A DNA stretch of 35,165 nucleotides from Crocinitomicaceae bacterium (GTDB lineage: Bacteria; Bacteroidota; Bacteroidia; Flavobacteriales_D; Crocinitomicaceae): positions 45,046 through 80,210 of the forward strand of contig JAKVAQ010000008.1 of NCBI GenBank assembly GCA_022447665.1, in the 5' to 3' direction. Under the pieces are notes generated by a model that had not been told where the DNA came from, did no database searches, and saw nothing but the letters and a program-made list of their open reading frames with translations. Position numbers and translations under genes: made by a program. The first letter of the stretch is position 1. Each line of letters begins with the position of its first letter. Positions 22,734 to 32,600 of this stretch are shown in pieces.

Positions 22734-25382
22734 ATGCCCAAGCAACTGTATTACAAATCATTATTCCTTCTTCTTCTCGGTGCTTTTTATAGTTGTGGAT
22801 CAGAAGAGAAAGTCGAAGAACCAATCGTCACAGAGAATGTATTTTCTGAATCAACAGATTCTTTGTTTGGTAATCTCTCAGAGCAGCAATTGTATTGGCA
22901 GCACCTAGTTTTAACTGTTCCGCAGTCAATGCAAGGAAATATAGATAGTTTACAACGTTTCATTGCAGCGAATGAGCCAGGCGCTTTACGATTAGTCAAA
23001 TGGAATATAGACTCGATTGAAATCTTAAAATCCCAAATAGATACGCTTGATATTATTCAGCCTGTTTTTATGTGTGATTATTTTAAATTGATTGGAGCTG
23101 AGCCGTATCCTTTCTGGAAAACAAGCGATTCGTTGAAGAATTCGTTTTACACGGAGTTTTATATGAAGTCCAATATGAACTTTATAGACTTTGGTTCAGG
23201 GTCAAATTTTGAAAATACTAGCTTTTTTGACTCAATTGCCTCGCAAAAAAGTTTGGTACCAATTCTGTCCCATTATTCCGATAAGAATGTAAAAACGGAG
23301 TATGAAGATTTTATGAAATCAATTACCTCCAACTCAAATGGTGTGTTATTGGATATCGCCACTTATGATACATTGAATTTTGAGCAAATAAAAAAATCTC
23401 AAAATTTTAAGGGGTATTTATTTGTGCGGCCTGAAGATGTGAAAACAAACAACCTTTTAATGAATGGAGTTGATTTCGTTTTTGCTGATGAAACTTATCA
23501 ATCCGGATTAAATGATTGGAATCAGGAGAATAAAACAGAAGAATTTATTAATTCCACCAAAAGAATACTAGCCTTTAAAGAAAATTTGAAGGGAGAAGGA
23601 AGGGTTAATTTTCAATCTGAATTAGACTTTTTAAGACTTAACTATCAGTTAAAATCCACCGCACTAATTAGTGATAAGAGAGACTTGGTTCCTTTTAAGA
23701 ATAGGTTCACCATTTATTCAACCGAGAAGTTAAGAATAAGGCAAAAAATACGGGATGAATCCAATTGCCGAACGGAAGTGTATAAGCAAAAAAACTTGGC
23801 TAAGGTTATTGCGGCTGACGGAAATAAAGTGTTGATTCTTCCTGATTCTATTTCTAAAGAAGATGCAGGACTTTTGCAAAAAATAAAAAAGGAGAATCAT
23901 TTAATTGTCTGCTTTCGGAATGTATTTCAGTATAATGAGCTTAAGAATCTTCCTCATTTATTGTATCTCCCAAAAACAGAACTGTTAGATGCTGAAATAT
24001 TGGCTCAACAGATTAAGGGAAAACTAAGTATAGAGGCAAACTTCATTGCAGGCCAAGATATTATAAAAGGAAAAGTAAGGGAAAAATCTGGGCTTTCTAG
24101 GGCTAAGCCAGAATTGGTTGGTATGTCCTCGGATACTATTCGTCAAATCGACTATGCGATAAAAACGGCTATGAATGGTAGGTCATTTCCAGGTTGTCAA
24201 GTCCTTTTGGCTAAGAATGGCACCATTATTTATGATAAATGTTTTGGTCATCATTCCTATAAGCGCGAAAAACTGGTTACGCCCGAATCTATGTATGATC
24301 TGGCTTCTCTTACCAAGGTTGTAGCTACAACAATGATTGGGATGAAATTGTACGAAATGAATGCTTATAACCTAGAGGATAGTTTGGTTGATTATTTGCC
24401 AGATAGTTTAAAGCTTCATTTAAAATACCCTAGTACTATAAGAAACATTACTTTCCAAGAATTATTTATTCACAAGAGTGGATTACCTTCAGGGTTCCCA
24501 ATAATAAATTACATGCAGTATACAAGTTCTACGGTTGGAAGATACGATATGTATTATTGTGATTGGGAGGATAGCACATTTACCATTGAAGTAGCAGAGA
24601 ATTATTACATGGATAAAGCTTACGCTGATTCCATGTGGCTGAGGTTGAACAGTATCTTTCTAGATCCTGCTAAACCCTATAAATATAGTGATGTAAGCAT
24701 GAATACCTTGTATTACATGTTTAGTGGTTTACTCAGAAAAAACCCAAAAGAATTTGGTTTCAATCAAACCAAAGAACAGTTGGCAGAACTTAATCTTTTT
24801 GAAGAGTACTTGTACACGAATTTCTACACCCCTTTAGGAATGTCTAGAACACGTTACCGACCTAAACGACTTTTCAATAAAAATGAAATAGTACCTACGG
24901 AAGATGAGAAATATTGGCGAAAGCAATTACTTCAAGGGCATGTGCATGATCCAAATGCGGCACTAATGGGTGGTGTAGCTGGTAATGCTGGAATGTTCAG
25001 CACAACAAATGATTTAGTAAAGCTGATGCAGATGCTCTTAAATAAAGGGATTTTTGAAGGTAAACGCTATTTAAACGCCGAAACGGTTACAAAATTTACT
25101 TCGGCGCAAGTCGGCTCTCATCGTGGTCTTGGATGGAATAAACCAACGATTACCAGTAAAGGGTATGGTATTTCTGATTTTGCCACGCTTCAAACATTTG
25201 GTCATACTGGTTTCACAGGAACTTGTTTATGGGTTGATCCTGCGAGCGAAATCGTTTATATTTTTCTTTCAAATAGAGTACATCCTACCGTTAACAATAG
25301 AATTTATCAATACGGGATAAGAAAAACAGTTCATCAAATGGCATATCGTTCATTGATCCATGAGACGCACTCGCGTAACTAG
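22734..25382 (+). CDS. Lipoprotein: degenerate GH3-like N-terminal part fused to beta-lactamase-family serine hydrolase
   Basis: An 882-residue lipoprotein with lipobox LLLLGAFYSC. The middle part (about 50-450) follows the outline of a GH3 beta-N-acetylhexosaminidase (an opening SEQQLYWQHLV, a PGALRLV turn, FKGYLFVRP, GVDFVFAD, INSTKRILAFKENL), but the family's KHFPGHG-type and nucleophile (D in TDAL-like) motifs are not seen, so this part is likely catalytically dead; this is inference from alignment by eye. The C-terminal part (about 460-870) is a class C beta-lactamase/DD-peptidase/esterase fold with S525-L-T-K528, Y-S-D in KYSDVSMN, and HTG in FGHTGFTG, all present. Fusions of GH3 and beta-lactamase are known in Bacteroidota and are thought to recycle peptidoglycan. 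Start ATG 22734 chosen over TTG 22713. Confidence 0.85.
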   Translation: MPKQLYYKSLFLLLLGAFYSCGSEEKVEEPIVTENVFSESTDSLFGNLSEQQLYWQHLVLTVPQSMQGNIDSLQRFIAANEPGALRLVKWNIDSIEILKSQIDTLDIIQPVFMCDYFKLIGAEPYPFWKTSDSLKNSFYTEFYMKSNMNFIDFGSGSNFENTSFFDSIASQKSLVPILSHYSDKNVKTEYEDFMKSITSNSNGVLLDIATYDTLNFEQIKKSQNFKGYLFVRPEDVKTNNLLMNGVDFVFADETYQSGLNDWNQENKTEEFINSTKRILAFKENLKGEGRVNFQSELDFLRLNYQLKSTALISDKRDLVPFKNRFTIYSTEKLRIRQKIRDESNCRTEVYKQKNLAKVIAADGNKVLILPDSISKEDAGLLQKIKKENHLIVCFRNVFQYNELKNLPHLLYLPKTELLDAEILAQQIKGKLSIEANFIAGQDIIKGKVREKSGLSRAKPELVGMSSDTIRQIDYAIKTAMNGRSFPGCQVLLAKNGTIIYDKCFGHHSYKREKLVTPESMYDLASLTKVVATTMIGMKLYEMNAYNLEDSLVDYLPDSLKLHLKYPSTIRNITFQELFIHKSGLPSGFPIINYMQYTSSTVGRYDMYYCDWEDSTFTIEVAENYYMDKAYADSMWLRLNSIFLDPAKPYKYSDVSMNTLYYMFSGLLRKNPKEFGFNQTKEQLAELNLFEEYLYTNFYTPLGMSRTRYRPKRLFNKNEIVPTEDEKYWRKQLLQGHVHDPNAALMGGVAGNAGMFSTTNDLVKLMQMLLNKGIFEGKRYLNAETVTKFTSAQVGSHRGLGWNKPTITSKGYGISDFATLQTFGHTGFTGTCLWVDPASEIVYIFLSNRVHPTVNNRIYQYGIRKTVHQMAYRSLIHETHSRN

Positions 25383-25473
25383 TTCTTTAACATTGACTAT
25401 TCTTCCTGTGAAATAATCTAAAAAACGCGTGATTTTATAGGCTAAAGCGGGCTTATTTTTCTATTTTAGATTT

Positions 25474-28400
25474 ATGGTAAAGCAACTATCTTTTTTAACC
25501 TTCTTGTCTCTATTTTTAACGGGTTGTGGATCTGGTGGAGAAAATGGTAATTTGAATGATAAAGATTCTACCGAAAATCTTTCCAAAACTTCTATGGAGT
25601 TTCTTCAATTAACTCAGGATGAAACAGGAATTGACTTTACAAATACTATAACTGAAACCAAGGAATTTAACTATTACGCATATGAGTATGCGTATAACGG
25701 TGGTGGTGTTGCCTTGGGTGATATAAATAATGATGGTTTAATAGATATTTATTTTACCGGAAATCAAGTTTCAGATAAGCTTTACTTAAATAAAGGAGAT
25801 ATGAAATTTGAGGACATTACAGCTACTGCGATACCATCAGGAGCCGATGAAGGTTGGCATACCGGAGTCGTTATGGCGGATGTGAACGGTGATGGATATC
25901 AAGATATTTATGTTTGTAGGGCAGGGCCGTGGGAGGATAAAGAGCTATTAACAAATTTTCTTTACATCAATAACCAAGACAATACCTTTACAGAGAGTGC
26001 TGTCGAATACGGTTTAGCCATTGATCGTCCTTCTACGCATTCAGCGTTTTTTGACTTGGACAAAGATGGAGATTTAGATGTCTATGTAATGAATCATCCC
26101 GGAGTATATAAAGATGAAAGTTTTACAAGTGAGCAATTGCAGAAATCTATGAAGTATGGACCTAAGTCAGATCTCCTCCTTGAAAACGTAGATGGAAAGT
26201 TTATTGATATAACAGAAAAAGCAGGAATTGCTTCAAATACCTATGGACTGGGACTTGCAGTCGCTGATATTACTGGAAATGGATACTTAGACATATACAT
26301 TGGTAGTGATTTCCAAGATCCTGATTTTTTCTATGTCAATCAGGGTGATGGTACGTTCAAGAATGAGCTAAACGAAAGAACAAATCACGTTTCCACATTT
26401 TCAATGGGGAATGATGCCGTTGATATTAATAATGATGGAGATCTAGATATTATTTCATTAGATATGGCCAGTGAGGATCATATCAAATCAAAAAGAAATA
26501 TGGGAGCTATGAGTACTAGTGTATTCATGGATATAGTTAAAGTTGGTTTTCACTACCAATACATGTTCAACACATTGCAATTGAATAATGGAAATGGAAC
26601 TTTTGCTGATATAGGGCAAATGGCCGGCGTTTCGAAAACTGACTGGTCTTGGGCACCACTAGTAGCAGATTTTGATAACGATGGTCTTAAGGATATTATC
26701 ATTACAAATGGGTTTCGTAGGGAGTTAAGAGATAATGATTACTTGAAAGAACATAACGCTAAGGTGGAGAAGGGAATTGAGTTTGATCCACTTGAGGAAT
26801 TAGCTTTGGTAGCAACAACGAAAATCGAAAACTACGCCTATAAGAATAAAGGGGATCTGACCTTTGATAAAGTTACAGCAAACTGGGGACTAAATAAACC
26901 GATTAATTCAAATGGTGCAGCCTATGCTGATTTAGACAATGACGGAGATCTAGATGTCGTGTTGAATAACATGGAAGAGGTTTCTGCTATTCTTGAAAAT
27001 AAATTAGAAGGTAAAAACAATTACATACAAATAAAGCTAGAGGGGCATCAAAAGAATACAGCGGCCCTGGGTGCAAAAGTTTGGTTAGAAACAGATGAAG
27101 GTCTTCAGTTTCAAGAGATGCAAACTTCGAGAGGATACCTTTCTTCAGTTACACCAGTTTTACACTTTGGTCTTGGAAAAAGTAAGGTACAAGAGATCAC
27201 GGTTCAATTTGATGATGGTACAATCATAAAAAAAGAAGCACCAGCATTAAACCAATTACACTCTTTTAGTAGAAACGATGCTAAGGAAGGTGTTGTTGGT
27301 ATTTCGATGACAAAAAATCAATTTTTCAGAGATATAACGGATTCCCTTTTTAAGCATACGGATACAGAGGTCCCATTTAATGATTTTGAAACTGAAGTTT
27401 TGATTCCAAATAAAATGTCACAGTTAGGTCCTTTTATCTCTAAGGGTGATGTGAATGGCGATGGTTTGGAAGATGTCTATGTTTCAGGATCTCTTGAGGA
27501 AAGTGGAGCGCTATACTTGCAGACTTCAACAGGGTTTAAAAAGCAAAGTGGTCCTTGGAATAAAGAGAGTACACGAGAAGAGATGGAGTCTTTAATTTTT
27601 GACGCCGATAGTGATGGCGATAATGATTTATACGTAGTAAGTGGTAGTAATGAGTTTGCTGGAAATTCGATTTATTTGGGGCATCAGCTTTATATTAATG
27701 AAGGAGGAGGGAAGTTTATAGATGGATCTGATCAGCTGCCTCCAATACCAATTTCTGGACAATCAGTAGCCCCAGGAGATTATGATGGAGACGGTGATTT
27801 AGATTTATTTATTGGTGGTCGTCAGGCACCAGGATTTTATCCTTTTGCACCTCGTAGTTTCCTCTATTTAAATGATAACGGTACTTTCCTTGATGCTACA
27901 GAGAAGTCACCGGACTTAATGCAGCCAGGGTTAGTGACTGATGCTCTTTTCGATGACTTTGATGGAGATCAAGATCTAGACCTAATTATCGTTGGTGAAT
28001 GGATGGCTGTTAGCTTTTTTGAAAACAATGGAGGGGCATTTACAAACGTCACGGAGAAATACAACCCAGCAAAAGATATAGGTTGGTTCTATAGTATCGA
28101 AAAAGGTGATTTTAATGGCGATGGTAAAAACGACTACATTGTCGGAAACCTTGGAGAGAACAATAAATTTCATCCTTCATTTGATAAGCCTTTAGAGATT
28201 TATGTGAATGATTTCGATGGAAACGGAACTAACGATATTGTTTTGGCTAAATACCAAAATAATGTTTGTTTCCCAGTACGAGGTAGGCAATGCTCTTCCG
28301 AACAAATGCCTTTTATTAAAGAAAAGTTTCCAACCTTTAGTGATTTTGCAAGCGCTGATTTGAGCAAGATTTATGGTGAAGGAAATTTAGAGAGCGCATT

Positions 28401-28782
28401 ACATTATTCTGCTACAGATTTTGCGTCAACCGCATTTATTTCATCGGGAGGTTCATACAGTACTGCACACTTACCAAGTTTGGCGCAAATGTCCCCAATA
28501 AACAAGTTTATCGTAAAAGACTTTAATGGCGATGGTAATATGGATGCACTAGGAGTAGGGAATAACTTCGGTGTTGAGGTAGAAACCGTTCGTTACGATG
28601 GTGGTCGAGGTGTTCTACTTTTAGGAGATGGTAACGGTGGATTTAATGCATTAAGTCCAAAAGAGTCTGGTTTCCTTGAAAGAAACGACTGTAAAGACAT
28701 GGAAATAGTGAGTTTTGCCGGTCAGGAAATTATTATAACCGTTTCCAACTCAGCAAAAGCAAAAACATTTCTAATCAAATAA
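25474..28782 (+). CDS. VCBS/FG-GAP repeat and ASPIC/UnbV-domain lipoprotein (copy 1)
   Basis: An 1,102-residue lipoprotein (lipobox LTGC, Cys18). Repeated Asp-rich FG-GAP/VCBS blades such as GDINNDGLIDIY, ADVNGDGYQDIY, DLDKDGDLDVY and DFDNDGLKDI run over about 70-510 and again about 640-1070; such loops bind Ca2+ and usually form a beta-propeller. Between them is an ASPIC/UnbV domain (about 525-600: LGAKVWLETDEG, TSRGYLSSVTPVLHFGLG). The C-terminal part has two conserved Cys stretches (GRQCSSEQMPF and NDCKDMEI). Proteins of this type (CRTAC1-like) are common on Flavobacteria surfaces near polysaccharide or metal uptake systems, but no SusC/SusD pair is nearby. It is paralogous to the gene at 29613. 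Confidence 0.92.
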   Translation: MVKQLSFLTFLSLFLTGCGSGGENGNLNDKDSTENLSKTSMEFLQLTQDETGIDFTNTITETKEFNYYAYEYAYNGGGVALGDINNDGLIDIYFTGNQVSDKLYLNKGDMKFEDITATAIPSGADEGWHTGVVMADVNGDGYQDIYVCRAGPWEDKELLTNFLYINNQDNTFTESAVEYGLAIDRPSTHSAFFDLDKDGDLDVYVMNHPGVYKDESFTSEQLQKSMKYGPKSDLLLENVDGKFIDITEKAGIASNTYGLGLAVADITGNGYLDIYIGSDFQDPDFFYVNQGDGTFKNELNERTNHVSTFSMGNDAVDINNDGDLDIISLDMASEDHIKSKRNMGAMSTSVFMDIVKVGFHYQYMFNTLQLNNGNGTFADIGQMAGVSKTDWSWAPLVADFDNDGLKDIIITNGFRRELRDNDYLKEHNAKVEKGIEFDPLEELALVATTKIENYAYKNKGDLTFDKVTANWGLNKPINSNGAAYADLDNDGDLDVVLNNMEEVSAILENKLEGKNNYIQIKLEGHQKNTAALGAKVWLETDEGLQFQEMQTSRGYLSSVTPVLHFGLGKSKVQEITVQFDDGTIIKKEAPALNQLHSFSRNDAKEGVVGISMTKNQFFRDITDSLFKHTDTEVPFNDFETEVLIPNKMSQLGPFISKGDVNGDGLEDVYVSGSLEESGALYLQTSTGFKKQSGPWNKESTREEMESLIFDADSDGDNDLYVVSGSNEFAGNSIYLGHQLYINEGGGKFIDGSDQLPPIPISGQSVAPGDYDGDGDLDLFIGGRQAPGFYPFAPRSFLYLNDNGTFLDATEKSPDLMQPGLVTDALFDDFDGDQDLDLIIVGEWMAVSFFENNGGAFTNVTEKYNPAKDIGWFYSIEKGDFNGDGKNDYIVGNLGENNKFHPSFDKPLEIYVNDFDGNGTNDIVLAKYQNNVCFPVRGRQCSSEQMPFIKEKFPTFSDFASADLSKIYGEGNLESALHYSATDFASTAFISSGGSYSTAHLPSLAQMSPINKFIVKDFNGDGNMDALGVGNNFGVEVETVRYDGGRGVLLLGDGNGGFNALSPKESGFLERNDCKDMEIVSFAGQEIIITVSNSAKAKTFLIK

Positions 28783-28783
28783 T

Positions 28784-29569
28784 TTATAGTGACTTGGTTC
28801 TTCCTCCGTCGACTGGAACATTTATTCCATTAATATAGCTTGCCGCAGGCGAAGCTAGAAATGCAATTGCGTTAGCTACTTCTTCAGGTCTTGCAACTCT
28901 GCCCATTGGAGAAGCGGCAGCCATAGTAGCTCTAACTTCTTCTTTTGTTTGTCCCGTTTTCGATGCTTTATTTTCAATAATCGATGATAATCTAACAGTA
29001 TCAGTAGCTCCCGGAAGCACATTGTTTACGGTTATATTAAACTGTCCAAGTTCGTTAGCAAGTGTTTTGCTCCAGTTCGCTACAGCGCCACGAATAGTGT
29101 TCGAAACACCAAGGTTTGGTAAAGGCTGCTTTACCGAAGTAGAGATAACATTAATTATTCGTCCATATCCGCTTGTCTTCATCAATGGAATAACCGCTTG
29201 TGCTAAGATGTGATTACAGATTAGGTGCATATTAAATGCTGCCAAATACTCGCTAGTGTCTGCCGCATTCGCCGGTCCTCCAGCAGGCCCTCCAGTATTG
29301 TTGATGAGAATCTCGACTGATTTTCCGACTAGGAATGATTCTAATTTAAACTTTAATTCTTCCGGCTGAGTGAAATCAGCGACTAAGTATTGGTGATTTT
29401 GATTTTGCGATAAGTCAAGTTCTTTAATTGCATTCTTCAATTTCTCTTCATTTCGAGCAACCAATACACAATTAGCTCCCATTTCTGATAATTCCTTCGC
29501 ACTAGCCAGTCCAATTCCCTGAGTACTACCACAAACAATGGCGGTTTTATTTGTTAAGTCTAAATTCAC
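28784..29569 (-). CDS. SDR-family oxidoreductase with atypical active site
   Basis: A 261-residue short-chain dehydrogenase/reductase. The cofactor motif GSTQGIG (14-20) and an NNTGG segment (TGG after ILINN) match the family. The downstream NVLPGATDT and FLASPAASYINGINVPVDGG are canonical. At the usual Y-x3-K catalytic site the sequence reads SNTIRGAVANW, Ser in place of Tyr and Arg in place of Lys, which resembles the 'BKR-like SDR-like' subgroup known to have an imperfect catalytic tetrad. So it may have unusual or no oxidoreductase activity. It is antisense to, and lies between, the two large paralogous lipoprotein genes; its stop is one base from the stop of the first. Confidence 0.9.
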   Translation of the reverse strand: MNLDLTNKTAIVCGSTQGIGLASAKELSEMGANCVLVARNEEKLKNAIKELDLSQNQNHQYLVADFTQPEELKFKLESFLVGKSVEILINNTGGPAGGPANAADTSEYLAAFNMHLICNHILAQAVIPLMKTSGYGRIINVISTSVKQPLPNLGVSNTIRGAVANWSKTLANELGQFNITVNNVLPGATDTVRLSSIIENKASKTGQTKEEVRATMAAASPMGRVARPEEVANAIAFLASPAASYINGINVPVDGGRTKSL

Positions 29570-29582
29570 TTTTGTATTTTTG
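29550..29582 (+). promoter_or_regulatory. Promoter of the second VCBS/UnbV lipoprotein gene
   Basis: TTTG (29550-29553) and TATTTTTG (29575-29582) are both exact Bacteroidota elements with a 21-base spacer. It overlaps the beginning of the divergent SDR coding region, so the two transcripts share this DNA. The expected start, near 29589, fits ATG 29613 and excludes the earlier in-frame ATG at 29538. Confidence 0.65.
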
Positions 29583-29612
29583 TATAAAATTAAACCTCTT
29601 TATCAATCCTAC

Positions 29613-32600
29613 ATGTTTTTAAATAAAAAATTCCGCTTCATAATTTGTTTATTGTCCTTGACAGTGGTGATGATGAGCAGTTGTACAGGTGGATCTGAAA
29701 GTGTAAACGATGACTCTGATTCAACCGAGGTGACAGAGCAAATGTTTTTTGAAGAAGTAGATCCAAATTATTCTGGTGTCGACTTTAAAAACATAGTTAC
29801 TGAGACAGATTCCTTTAACTTTTACTTCTTCGATTATATGTACAATGGGGCTGGTGTGGCTGTAGGGGACATTAATAATGACGGCCTGGAGGATGTATAT
29901 TTTGTAGGGAATCAAGAGGAGGACAAGCTTTACTTGAATAAAGGAGATTTTAAATTCGAAGATATTACTGAATCTGCTATTGGGGAATTAGCCTTTGTTG
30001 GTTGGCATACCGGGGTCACGATGGCTGATATTAATGCAGATGGTTTTTTAGATATTTATGTTTCGAGATCGGGAAAACCATCGCGTCTAGAAGATTTGGA
30101 GAATCTATTGTTTATTAATAATGGTGATTTAACATTTAAAGAAGTTGGTGAAGAGTTTGGTGTGAATATACGTAAACCCACTACCCAAAGCACGTTTTTC
30201 GATGCTGACAATGATGGAGACCTAGATTTATTCGTTATGAACCATCCTTACAGTTTTAAAGAGTCAAGTGGTTCGGATACTCTTCAGAGAATGATTGCCA
30301 GAATGAAAAATGAGGGAGGGTTGTATACAGACGTTTTTCTGCGCAATGACGATGGGGTATTTGTTGATGCATCAAAAGAGGCGGGTTTAATGAATTATGG
30401 ATATGGGTTAGGCGTATCTGCCACTGACTTAAATGACGATGGTTGGGTGGACTTGTATATTTCCAATGATTTTTTCACTTCTGATATGTTTTTAATCAAT
30501 CAAAAAGACGGGACATTCAATGAAGAGGTGAAAGAAAGAACTAATCATATTTCATATTTTTCAATGGGCAATGACGTTGCAGACATTAACAACGATGGAT
30601 TTGTTGATTTTATTACTACCGATATGGCAAGCGCCGATCATGTGCGATCAAAAAAGAATATGGGTGGAATGGATACTGAAAAGTTTTGGAGAATGGTGAG
30701 AAAGGGAGAGCACTTTCAGTACATGTTTAACACACTCCAGTTGAACAATGGAGATGGAACATTTATTGACATAGGTCAAATGGCGGGAGTGTCAAAGACT
30801 GATTGGTCCTGGGCTCCTTTATTAGTTGATTTTGATAATGATGGCTTAAAAGATTTACTCATTACTAATGGATATAAGAGAGATTCAAGAGATAATGATT
30901 TTAACATAGCTTATAACGAAGGAACTTTAGGTACTGAGGATGTTATGGAGTCTCTTGAATTGATGCCTTCCACCAAAGTAAGCAATTATTTTTTTAAGAA
31001 CATCGATGGAGTTCACTTTGAGAATTATGGAGATAAATGGGGGGTTGATAAACCGGTAAACACAAATGGTGCGATTCATGTTGATTTGGATAACGATGGT
31101 GATTTAGATTTAATTCTAAATAATATGGATGAAACTGCTTCTATTCTTGAGAATAAGTTAAGTTCACAAAACAACTTCATCCAGCTAAGACTAAAAACGA
31201 CTCTCAAAAATCAATCGGGTATTGGTGCTCAAATCAAACTATATTCGAATGACAAAGTCTTTGCAACAGACATTCAAAACGCAAAGGGTTATGAGTCCTG
31301 TCCTAGTACCAAAGTCACTATTGGTCTTGGTGAAGTGAAACATATTGATTCTGCTATCATAAGTTTTAATGGCGAACGAAAAATTATAAGAACCTTAACC
31401 GTAAATTCTTTGAACATAGTGGATTATTCCTCACTTGAACTTTACAAGAAAAATAGTAATCAAAAGAAAATATTTGAAAGATTAGAGTCAATAGATTATG
31501 AGCATCAAGAAAATATAGTTAATGATTTTCAAAATGAGGTGTTACTACCTCACAAGATGTCTCAGTTAGGGCCGTTTATGTCTAAGGCAGACGTTAATAA
31601 TGACGGAATTGAGGATTTGTATATTTCGGGCTCTCGTGGCTTTTCAGGAGCTATGTATGTCCAGAATTCAGAGGGCGAATTTACAAAAATCAGAGGTCCA
31701 TGGGCCGCACAAAAAGAAATGGAGGAATTAGGCTCGTCATTTGTAGATGTGGACAATGACGGTGATATGGACTTATATGTTGTTTCTGGTTCAAATGAAT
31801 TTAAGTTTGATTCCCCATTGCTTCAAGACCAATTATATATCAATGATGGTTCGGGTAATTTCGAAAATGTGACAGATAAATGGTTACCAAGAATGCAGAC
31901 TTCTGGTCAGAATGTGACAGTTGGAGATTATGATAACGATGGAGATCAAGATATTTTTATAGGAGGTAAACAGACTCCGGGCTACTATCCTTTTGCTCCA
32001 AGAAGTTATTTGTTAGAAAACAACGGTGAAGAATTTATTGATGTAACTGAAAAGTCAGTTGATTTAATGGGACCCGGAATGATTACAGAATCCGTGTTCT
32101 CGGATTTTGACCAAGATGGCGACTTAGATTTAGTTTGTGTTGGTGAGTGGATGCCAGTGTCTTTCTTTGAAAATAATGATTCAAAATTTGAGAATGTCAC
32201 TGACACATATAATCCAAAAAAGTCAGTTGGCTGGTATATGTCCATTTCTACAGGCGATTTCAACCAGGATGGAAGAGATGATTACATTGTTGGGAATATT
32301 GGCGCAAACAACAAGTTTCATCCTTCTGAGCAATATCCATTGGAAATCTATTGTCATGATTTTGATGAGAATGGAACTTACGACATTGTGCTGGGTAAAT
32401 ATCAGAATGGTGTTTGTTATCCGGTAAGGGGTAGACAGTGTTCTACGGAGCAAATGCCATTCATTCAGGAAAAATTCCCTACTTATGGTGATTTTGCTGT
32501 ATCTGACTTAGAAAGAATTTATGGAGCTGAAGCATTGAGCAAAGCATTGCACTATTCTGCTAATAATTTTAAAAGTATTGTTCTATTGAGTGATGAGAAA

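Noticed and set aside
22734-25382. Beta-lactam resistance gene
   Set aside because: The serine hydrolase motifs fit the wide class C/DD-peptidase/esterase group, and the lipoprotein plus GH3-like fusion points to cell-wall work rather than resistance.
29538-29612. Upstream ATG extension of the second VCBS/UnbV gene
   Set aside because: It would precede the promoter and overlap the SDR gene; the lipoprotein signal begins only at 29613.
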